Source: Pseudovibrio denitrificans JCM 12308
GTDB taxonomy: Bacteria; Pseudomonadota; Alphaproteobacteria; Rhizobiales; Stappiaceae
DNA length: 64,000 bases
Assembly: GCF_001310815.1 (NCBI RefSeq)
Contig: NZ_BAZK01000005.1
Span: forward strand, 124,001-188,000
Direction: 5' to 3'
Position 1 is the stretch's first letter. Each line of letters begins with the position of its first letter. Below are positions 58,166-64,000 of this stretch, piece by piece. The translations under genes and the position numbers were made by a program. The notes beneath the pieces are model-generated. The model was not told the origin of the DNA and made no database searches. It was given only the letters and a program-made list of their open reading frames with translations.

Positions 58166-58699
58166 ATGGACATGAGGCGCAACCAGATGATCAATACAAA
58201 CAGGGCCGTTGAGGTCTTGGCGCAAGAAGAAGAAACGGTAGGGCTGAAGCCTGCGTACCTTGAGGCACTTACGCTCATTGAGCGTTTGCATCGTCGCCTT
58301 CTTGACGTCATCAAAGATGAGTTTGACCGGATGGGTCGTTCCGATGTGAACAGCGTTCAGGCGCTGCTTCTTTTCAACATCGGCGACGCCGAGCTGACTG
58401 CAGGCGAGCTTCGTACTCGCGGTTATTATCTAGGTTCTAACGTTTCTTATAACCTTAAGAAGCTCGTAGAAACCGGATACATCAATCATGAACGTTCCCA
58501 GATGGATCGCCGTTCCGTACGTGTGAGCCTGACGGACAAAGGACGTGAAATTGCTCAGATTGTTGACGATCTTTATAGTCGTCATATCCTTTCTGTTGAG
58601 CAGGTTGGTGAGCTCTCAACCGAGAACTTTGAGGAGCTAAACCGGTCCCTGCGTCGTCTGGAACGCTTCTGGACAGATCAAATCCTCTACCGTCTCTGA
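58166..58699 (+). CDS. ldtR: MarR-family regulator LdtR
   Basis: A winged-helix regulator of up to 177 aa. The MarR core is visible: VNSVQALLLFNIGDAELTAGELRTRG, YYLGSNVSYNLKKLVETGYI (recognition helix) and the wing QMDRRSVRVSLTDKGREIA. The sequence matches the LdtR type known from Liberibacter and Sinorhizobium, where it activates an L,D-transpeptidase gene; that gene is next here. ATG 58166 or ATG 58187 (MINTNRAVEVL) may be the start; the latter has GAGG upstream. Confidence 0.87.
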   Translation: MDMRRNQMINTNRAVEVLAQEEETVGLKPAYLEALTLIERLHRRLLDVIKDEFDRMGRSDVNSVQALLLFNIGDAELTAGELRTRGYYLGSNVSYNLKKLVETGYINHERSQMDRRSVRVSLTDKGREIAQIVDDLYSRHILSVEQVGELSTENFEELNRSLRRLERFWTDQILYRL

Positions 58700-58724
58700 T
58701 TTCAGAGTGGTTTCTGACCTTTCA

Positions 58725-58760
58725 AAAAACACCGCTTCCGAAACCGGGAGCGGTGTTTTT
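58725..58760. terminator. Bidirectional terminator after ldtR
   Basis: A 16-bp stem (AAAAACACCGCTTCCG / CGGGAGCGGTGTTTTT, one T-G pair) with an AAAC loop. A- and T-runs on both sides allow it to stop transcription from either direction. Confidence 0.93.
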
Positions 58761-58800
58761 GTTTGTCTGGATGAATTTACCGGCTCAATGTCTGGCTGGT

Positions 58801-58953
58801 TCAGATGTTGTTTCGGGTGTGCTGGCAGAAGGGCAGGCCAGCCTCGCAACAGCCATCTGTGAGTAAGTCGGCCTGATTGTTGCTTTCTTGCACTAGGTCG
58901 GAACGAACACCTGCACAGCAGCCACCTTTTTCCCACTTAGGGTAAATAGCCAT
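58801..58953 (-). CDS. Candidate small Cys-rich protein (50 aa)
   Basis: An intact short frame from ATG 58953 (MAIYPKWEKGGCCAGVRSDL) to TGA at 58801. Five cysteines occur as CC, CC and C, in GGCCAGV and DGCCEAGLPFC, a pattern that suggests metal binding or disulfides. It ends about 40 bases before the bidirectional terminator at 58725-58760, which would serve it. No strong ribosome-binding site and no family known to me; it could be a chance frame. Confidence 0.35.
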   Translation of the reverse strand: MAIYPKWEKGGCCAGVRSDLVQESNNQADLLTDGCCEAGLPFCQHTRNNI

Positions 58954-59224
58954 TAAACGGTCACATTGAGTGAGGAAGACACTTGCTCACTTTTCGGGCT
59001 GAAAAAGTACTGTTGGTTTTTTGAAATTTAGAAACTGTCAACTCTGATTTGTTCAGGGAGACGATCACTTTCTCTAATTCACCAACAGATGTTCCTCCCC
59101 GAGTTTTGGCGGAAGTCTTGCGAGTTTGCGCAGATAATGCCATGTAGATTTGCCATGTTAAGTCTCTGTTTACCAAGTTCGCATGGAATCTTACGGGACG
59201 ATTGATTGCTAGGAGAACTATTTC
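58954..59224. other. Upstream region of the L,D-transpeptidase gene
   Basis: Contains two GCCATGT direct repeats at 59139-59145 and 59152-59158 (13 bp apart), 70-90 bases before the start codon, possibly an LdtR site. AGGAG at about 59211 is the ribosome-binding site for the GTG start at 59225. No other gene is seen. Confidence 0.4.
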
Positions 59225-60571
59225 GTGTTGGCACCTCTTTTAAACCGCAGCAAACTTGCTCTTGCTCTCGTTGTGAGTACAGGTCTTTCTGCAGGTATGA
59301 TGTCCGCACAGGCGCAGGTTAAAGTTCCTGGATTGCTTTCCTACAGCGGAAACATCCAGCAAGCTGTGACCGAGCCAGCTCCGGTCGTCACTGAGCAGCC
59401 GATTGTTGGTCAGGGCACAGAGTGGGAAGACACCTTTGATGAGGGTGTTTCATCTCTGGAGCAGATCGACTTTGTGGCGCCGATTATCTCCAAACAGACC
59501 ACCCAGTACATGATTGACGCGATTCTCGATTATGAGCGTATCGCCCTCAATGGTGGTTGGCCTGAAGTTTCTACCAAAAAGGTTCTGCGCATCGGTATGC
59601 GTGCACCGGCGATTGCTTCTTTGCGACAGCGCCTGATTGTTTCTGGCGATATGGCGCAGCATGCTGGTGTTTCTGAAGTTTTTGACAGCTACGTTGATTC
59701 AGCTGTGCGCCGTTTCCAGCTGCGCCATGGCCTGACACCAGATGGTGTTGTGGGCCGCGCGACTGTGATTGCCATGAACGTGCCTGTTGAGGTGCGTTTG
59801 CAGCAGCTGCGCACCAATCTGGAGCGCGTTTCCGCTCTAGCTGATAATGTGAGTGATACTTATGTGAACGTGAACATTCCGGCAGCTCGTATTGAGGTTG
59901 TCGAAAATGGCCGCGTTCGTTCCCGCCATACTGCTGTTGTTGGCAAGCAGGATCGCCAGTCTCCAATCCTGAGCTCTGCGATCTATGAGGTGAACTTCAA
60001 CCCGTACTGGACTGTTCCTGTCAGCATTATCCGGAAAGACCTTATTCCGAAAATGCAGAAGGACCCGCAGTATCTGGCGAAGAACAACATCCATATCTTC
60101 GACTGGTATGGAAAAGAGAAGCAGTGGCAGGAGATTGACTGGAACACGGATGAGGCGACCCAGTATCGCTTTACCCAGGAGCCGGGCGAAGGCAACTCCA
60201 TGGGCAGCATCCGTATCAACTTCAACAACACCCATCAAGTTTACCTGCATGACACGCCAGAGCAGTCTCTGTTCGGTGAAGGCTATCGCTTCCACTCTTC
60301 CGGCTGTGTGCGCGTGCAGAACGTGCGTGAGCTGGTGACATGGTTGCTGGGCTCCACAACACCTGAATGGACCCGCTCCCGCGTGGATGCGACCATCAAC
60401 TCTGGTGAGCGTCTGGATGTTAAGATGAAGAGCCGCATTCCGCTGCATCTGTCCTATGTGACTGCATGGGCGCTCAGCGATGGCATGGTTCACTTCCGTG
60501 ATGACATTTACGACAAGGATGGTCTGTATTCAGCAAGTGTTGATCCACTGGCGCAGGCCTCTGCTCAGTAA
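59225..60571 (+). CDS. ldtP: L,D-transpeptidase (YkuD domain) with peptidoglycan-binding domain
   Basis: A 448-aa periplasmic enzyme that makes 3-3 cross-links in peptidoglycan or links proteins to it. Signal peptide to about residue 29 (SAGMMSAQA), then a peptidoglycan-binding domain (residues about 115-180: MRAPAIASLRQRLIVSGDM, RRFQLRHGLTPDGVVG) and the YkuD domain (about 215-380) with the catalytic cysteine in FHSSGCVRVQNVREL. GTG 59225 is chosen on its ribosome-binding site. Its neighbour LdtR controls the homologous gene in other Rhizobiales, which supports the symbol. Confidence 0.9.
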   Translation: MLAPLLNRSKLALALVVSTGLSAGMMSAQAQVKVPGLLSYSGNIQQAVTEPAPVVTEQPIVGQGTEWEDTFDEGVSSLEQIDFVAPIISKQTTQYMIDAILDYERIALNGGWPEVSTKKVLRIGMRAPAIASLRQRLIVSGDMAQHAGVSEVFDSYVDSAVRRFQLRHGLTPDGVVGRATVIAMNVPVEVRLQQLRTNLERVSALADNVSDTYVNVNIPAARIEVVENGRVRSRHTAVVGKQDRQSPILSSAIYEVNFNPYWTVPVSIIRKDLIPKMQKDPQYLAKNNIHIFDWYGKEKQWQEIDWNTDEATQYRFTQEPGEGNSMGSIRINFNNTHQVYLHDTPEQSLFGEGYRFHSSGCVRVQNVRELVTWLLGSTTPEWTRSRVDATINSGERLDVKMKSRIPLHLSYVTAWALSDGMVHFRDDIYDKDGLYSASVDPLAQASAQ

Positions 60572-60596
60572 GCAGGTTTCATAGTTTCGAATTAAG

Positions 60597-60634
60597 GGTC
60601 GCTTCCGGTGTCTATCGGGGCGGCCTTTTCTTTT
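60597..60634 (+). terminator. Terminator of the L,D-transpeptidase gene
   Basis: GGTCGCTTC pairs imperfectly with GGGGCGGCC (several G-T pairs) followed by TTTTCTTTT. Confidence 0.7.
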
Positions 60635-60731
60635 GGGGATGTGATCGCTGACAGGCCTGCGTGTTGCGTCTCATGCTGCTAAAAATGCTGATGCAGTTTA
60701 CGAATCCTGAAGAGGTAAGGTGAGGGGCTCT

Positions 60732-60917
60732 ATGGCAAAACTGGGACAGGTCTACTTTGAAGCACGCGTTATCGGCAACTCTGTTCGCATGTCTGCAATC
60801 TGTGCTCAGAGCGGTGTTGAGGTGTTTGTGGTGGGGCCTCGTAATGCGAGCGAATCGCATCTGAAACAACTGGCGCTCCGTAAGCTGGAACGTAAATTAC
60901 AACCTCAAGATGCGTAA
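60732..60917 (+). CDS. Conserved small protein (61 aa, DUF6898-like)
   Basis: A 61-aa protein (MAKLGQVYFEARVIGNSVRM...) with an alternating strand pattern ending in a basic helix (LKQLALRKLERKL). A small protein of this appearance precedes glyA in other Rhizobiales; I think it is the DUF6898 family but am not certain. ATG 60732 has AGGTGAGGGG upstream. No signal peptide. Function is unknown. Confidence 0.65.
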   Translation: MAKLGQVYFEARVIGNSVRMSAICAQSGVEVFVVGPRNASESHLKQLALRKLERKLQPQDA

Positions 60918-61042
60918 TTCATAAATTTTGGGTGATGGCGGCAATACTATTGCGCAATTCCTATGAACAAAGCTTGGTTCATTACCCCCTATATGTTAAT
61001 GGGCTAAGCACCCGAAGCTACAACTTGTCGGGGATCGGAATG

Positions 61043-61065
61043 CGAAACGATATTGGGACGTTTCG
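61043..61065 (+). promoter_or_regulatory. Inverted repeat in the glyA leader
   Basis: CGAAACG (61043-61049) and CGTTTCG (61059-61065) around a 9-base loop, about 40 bases before the glyA start. It may be an operator or an RNA hairpin; no known riboswitch is recognised. Confidence 0.35.
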
Positions 61066-61102
61066 TCAGTTTGTTGCTCCAACCTTGTAATGAGGTCCAC
61101 CT

Positions 61103-62416
61103 ATGTCCGTATCGGATAGTCCAATTACGACGCCGCTCTACCCAGAGTTCTTTACAGGTAGCCTGGCTTCTGGTGACCCAGAGCTTCTCGAGGCAATCAA
61201 TAAAGAGCTTTCTCGTCAGCAGAACGAGATTGAACTCATCGCTTCGGAAAATATCGTGTCCCGCGCTGTGCTGGAAGCACAGGGTTCCGTTCTGACCAAC
61301 AAATACGCTGAAGGTTACCCAGGCCGCCGTTACTACGGTGGTTGTGAGTATGTCGACATTGTTGAGCAGCTTGCGATCGATCGTGTGAAGACACTGTTCG
61401 GCTGTGAGTTTGCAAACGTGCAGGCGAACTCCGGTTCCCAGGCTAACCAGTCTGTTCTTCTTGCGCTGGCTAAACCAGGCGACACTCTGCTCGGCATGAG
61501 CCTTGATGCGGGTGGTCACCTGACACACGGTGCACGTCCTAACATGTCCGGCAAGTGGTTCAACGCTGTTCAGTACGGCCTGAACACCGACACTGGCCGC
61601 ATCAACATGGACGAAGTGCGCGAGCTTGCAAAAGAACATCAGCCTAAGATCATCATCGCTGGCGGTTCTGCATACTCCCGTGAGATCGACTTTGCTGCAT
61701 TCCGCGCAATCGCTGACGAAGTGGGCGCGTACCTGTGGGTCGACATGGCGCACTTTGCTGGTCTGGTTGCGGGTGGTCAGCACCCAAGCCCGTTCCCGCA
61801 TGCACATGTTGCAACATCCACCACTCACAAGACCCTTCGTGGTCCTCGCGGTGGTCTGGTTGTGACCAACGACGCTGACATTGCGAAGAAAATCAACTCC
61901 GCGATCTTCCCAGGTCTGCAGGGTGGTCCTCTGATGCACGTGATTGCTGGTAAGGCTGTTGCCTTCGGTGAAGCGTTGCGTCCTGAGTTCAAGACCTACG
62001 CAAAAGACGTTGTTGAGAACGCACAGGTTCTGGCTGAGACCCTTGTTGAAGGTGGTCTGGACATCGTTTCCGGTGGTACCGACACACACCTGATGCTGGT
62101 TGATCTGCGTCCAATGAACCTGACCGGTAAGAATGCAGAGATTTCTCTGGGCCGTGCGAACATCACCTGTAACAAGAACGGTGTTCCGCTTGATCCTCAG
62201 AAGCCTACCATCACTTCCGGTATCCGCCTTGGTACGCCTGCTGGTACATCCCGCGGCTTCGGTAAGGAAGAATTCCGTGAAATCGGTAAGCTGATTACCG
62301 AGGTTCTGGAAGGTCTGCGCAAGACAAATTCCGTTGACGGCAACGAAGCTGTGGAAGCACAGGTCAAAGAGAAGGTACTGGCCCTTACTGCCCGGTTCCC
62401 AATCTACAAAAACTAA
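61103..62416 (+). CDS. glyA: Serine hydroxymethyltransferase
   Basis: A 437-aa PLP enzyme interconverting serine and glycine with tetrahydrofolate, a main source of one-carbon units. The PLP lysine is Lys243 in [44 protein letters not shown] and [14 protein letters not shown] are conserved. Length is normal. Codon use is strongly biased, indicating high expression. It is followed by a terminator and nrdR. Confidence 0.97.
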   Translation: MSVSDSPITTPLYPEFFTGSLASGDPELLEAINKELSRQQNEIELIASENIVSRAVLEAQGSVLTNKYAEGYPGRRYYGGCEYVDIVEQLAIDRVKTLFGCEFANVQANSGSQANQSVLLALAKPGDTLLGMSLDAGGHLTHGARPNMSGKWFNAVQYGLNTDTGRINMDEVRELAKEHQPKIIIAGGSAYSREIDFAAFRAIADEVGAYLWVDMAHFAGLVAGGQHPSPFPHAHVATSTTHKTLRGPRGGLVVTNDADIAKKINSAIFPGLQGGPLMHVIAGKAVAFGEALRPEFKTYAKDVVENAQVLAETLVEGGLDIVSGGTDTHLMLVDLRPMNLTGKNAEISLGRANITCNKNGVPLDPQKPTITSGIRLGTPAGTSRGFGKEEFREIGKLITEVLEGLRKTNSVDGNEAVEAQVKEKVLALTARFPIYKN

Positions 62417-62425
62417 TTTAAACGA

Positions 62426-62459
62426 GAAGAACCGCCGGAGATCCCTTCGGCGGTTCTTC
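62426..62459 (+). terminator. Hairpin after glyA
   Basis: GAAGAACCGCCG / CGGCGGTTCTTC, 12-bp perfect stem with a 10-base loop. The tail (AGTGTTTAG) is poor in T, so read-through into nrdR is possible. Confidence 0.75.
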
Positions 62460-62485
62460 AGTGTTTAGTTAAGGAGGCAGGCGAG

Positions 62486-62971
62486 ATGCGTTGTCCGTAT
62501 TGCGGGGGTGAGGACACCCAGGTGAAGGATTCACGCCCAACCGAGGATAATACAGCTATCCGTCGACGCAGAGTCTGCCAGACTTGTGGTGGTCGTTTTA
62601 CCACCTTTGAACGTGTTCAGCTACGCGAGCTGACCGTTATTAAGCGCAATGGGCGTCGCGTGCCGTTTGATCGCGAAAAGCTGATGCGCTCTGTTTTGAT
62701 CGCAACCCGCAAACGTCCGGTGGAGCCTGAACGCATTGAGCGCATGGTGAGCGGACTGGTTCGCCAGCTGGAAAGTTCCGGTGAGAGCGATGTTGTGGCG
62801 GAAGATATTGGTCATTTGGTCATGGAAGGGCTGAAAACCCTTGACGATGTGGCTTATGTGCGGTTCGCTTCTGTTTACAAGAATTTCCGTGAAGCCAAGG
62901 ATTTCGAGGCTCTGCTGGATGAGCTTTCCGATGCGGATGTTGATCCGCTGATGATGCCGCCGCGGACCTAA
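62486..62971 (+). CDS. nrdR: Transcriptional repressor NrdR
   Basis: A 161-aa repressor of ribonucleotide reductase genes. The N-terminal zinc ribbon has its cysteine pairs in MRCPYCGGE and [10 protein letters not shown] (Cys3, Cys6, Cys31, Cys34); the ATP-cone follows at about residues 46-136 ([19 protein letters not shown]), sensing ATP/dATP. AAGGAGGC lies just before the ATG. It is upstream of ribD, a widely conserved pair. Confidence 0.96.
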   Translation: MRCPYCGGEDTQVKDSRPTEDNTAIRRRRVCQTCGGRFTTFERVQLRELTVIKRNGRRVPFDREKLMRSVLIATRKRPVEPERIERMVSGLVRQLESSGESDVVAEDIGHLVMEGLKTLDDVAYVRFASVYKNFREAKDFEALLDELSDADVDPLMMPPRT

Positions 62972-63122
62972 GCTCTGGCTTTTCGTTGTCTGTAACGTAT
63001 ATTCTGTTCGGGTTACGTCAAATCCATTTGAGGAATACGCTTTAAAGCAGTTCGCGTATCTTTATCCGAAAACCGGCGGACACTTTTCGGCGATACGCTT
63101 TAGCGCTGGCAGGGGGACAGCT

Positions 63123-64000
63123 TTGTCTGGTCACAAAGCATTAAATGCAAAGGAGCGAGCTGAGCACGAGCGCTTTATGGCGGCCGCACTCAGCTATGGC
63201 ATTCGCGCAAAGGGCCGCACATGGCCCAATCCTCCGGTCGGTGCAATCCTGACAAAAGATTTTGGTGATGGCCCGGTCATCGTGGGACAGGGGGCAACGC
63301 TGCCTCCGGGTGGTTCTCACGCTGAGGTGCTGGCTATCAAGGACGCTGGCGAGCACGCCAAGGGCGCGACTGCGTATGTGACCCTTGAGCCGTGTGCACA
63401 TTACGGGCGGACTGGCCCTTGTGCACGGGCGCTGGTGGCTGCTGGTGTCAGCCGCGTTGTTTATGGCACGGCGGATCCAAATCCGGCGGTGGCAGGGCGC
63501 GGCAAGAAGATTTTGGAAGAGGGCGGCGTAGAAGTGCTGATTGGCGTTCTTGAGAAGGAATGCCGTGAAGCTGTGCGCGGTCATATCTCCCGTATCCTCA
63601 ATGAGCGCCCGTTTGTGCAGCTCAAGATGGCTGTTTCCAAAGACGGTTACATCGGCAAGCGTGGTGCGGGGCAGGTGGCGATTTCCAGCCCATTATCACG
63701 TCAGCTGGTGCATGCCATGCGCGCGCAGATGGATGCGATCGTGGTGGGCATCGGTACAGTTCTGGAAGATGATCCAGAGCTGTCTGTTCGCTTGCCGGGC
63801 ATGGCACATCGTTCGCCGCAGCCGGTGGTGTTTGACAGTCAGGCGCGTATTCCGCTTTCCTCGAAGCTGGTGCAGAACGCAGAGCGCAATTCTTTGTGGG
63901 TGGTGATTGGCGATAATGCGCCGGATCATCGTGTCAGCGCGCTTGAGCGGGAAGGTGTGACAGTTATCGTCAATGACTGCCTCAGAAATGGCAAGGTATG
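63123..64000 (+). CDS. ribD: Riboflavin biosynthesis deaminase/reductase RibD, partial at the right edge
   Basis: Bifunctional enzyme of riboflavin synthesis; about 290 residues are present and the C-terminus is off the window. The deaminase zinc site is complete: SHAEVLAIK and EPCAHYGRTGPC. The reductase domain begins near residue 160 (FVQLKMAVSKDGYIGKRGAG) with MDAIVVGIGTVLEDDPELSVR. Start is TTG 63123 (MSGHKALNAKE) or ATG 63177 (MAAALSYGIRAKG); the family conserved region begins just after the latter. No frame break is seen. Confidence 0.93.
   Translation, partial: MSGHKALNAKERAEHERFMAAALSYGIRAKGRTWPNPPVGAILTKDFGDGPVIVGQGATLPPGGSHAEVLAIKDAGEHAKGATAYVTLEPCAHYGRTGPCARALVAAGVSRVVYGTADPNPAVAGRGKKILEEGGVEVLIGVLEKECREAVRGHISRILNERPFVQLKMAVSKDGYIGKRGAGQVAISSPLSRQLVHAMRAQMDAIVVGIGTVLEDDPELSVRLPGMAHRSPQPVVFDSQARIPLSSKLVQNAERNSLWVVIGDNAPDHRVSALEREGVTVIVNDCLRNGKV

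Noticed and set aside
62972..63122. Possible FMN riboswitch before ribD
   Set aside because: The 150-base gap lacks the conserved FMN-element core and only shows a short CGGAAAACCGG-like stretch; nothing supports a riboswitch.

Overview
The window looks like chromosomal DNA of a marine alphaproteobacterium of the Stappiaceae/Rhizobiales type, with Pseudovibrio as my best guess. The evidence is the rpoZ-rsh-pyrE-DUF2062-acpS-lepB-rnc-era-recO gene order, Brucella Omp2-type porins, an LdtR/L,D-transpeptidase pair, nrdR-ribD behind glyA, and moderate GC. The genus is inference; no rRNA is present.

Layout. 1-6.03 kb: a CUT1-type sugar ABC importer (permease and binding protein, minus strand) divergent from a ROK regulator and a very large PIG-L deacetylase, with a symmetric operator-like palindrome between them. 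6.08-9.8 kb: a CecR-like TetR / HlyD / ABC ATPase / ABC-2 permease efflux operon with overlapping genes and a 22-bp perfect palindrome upstream. 9.98-12.8 kb: tRNA-Ser(GCU) followed by a small island of poorly known genes (GNAT-like, PAS-like, XRE). 13.2-16.0 kb: acnB. 16.3-20.5 kb: phosphonate importer phnCDEE with a Pho-box-like site and an internal terminator. 21.3-28.0 kb: four tandem porin paralogs separated by long intergenic regions that share repeated motifs. 28.1-34.6 kb: alpha/beta hydrolase, lytic transglycosylase, dapA, smpB, pyrE and a YjjX-type NTPase. 34.7-38 kb: parC and two small exported proteins with a shared C-terminal motif. 38-45.9 kb: a minus-strand housekeeping block from recO to rpoZ. 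46-53.7 kb: NYN-domain protein, family-5-like uracil-DNA glycosylase, bpt, SLC13 transporter, RDD protein, threonine ammonia-lyase and hemB. 54-58 kb: valine/isobutyrate catabolism (acyl-CoA dehydrogenase, 3-hydroxyisobutyryl-CoA hydrolase, mmsB). 58.1-60.6 kb: ldtR and its probable target transpeptidase. 61.1-64 kb: glyA, nrdR and the start of ribD.

A strong quality signal runs through the window. Ten genes, including the normally essential era and rnc, have reading frames broken by single-base indels, almost all missing one base in short G/C runs. I count about fifteen such sites. This fits sequencing or assembly error far better than pseudogene decay, so those genes are annotated across the breaks as one CDS each.

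I did not find a CRISPR array, prophage, insertion sequence or clear defence system. The least-explained items are the PIG-L/ROK/ABC sugar module, the porin-cluster repeats, the twin small exported proteins, a three-hairpin element upstream of the NYN gene, and a 50-residue Cys-rich ORF.
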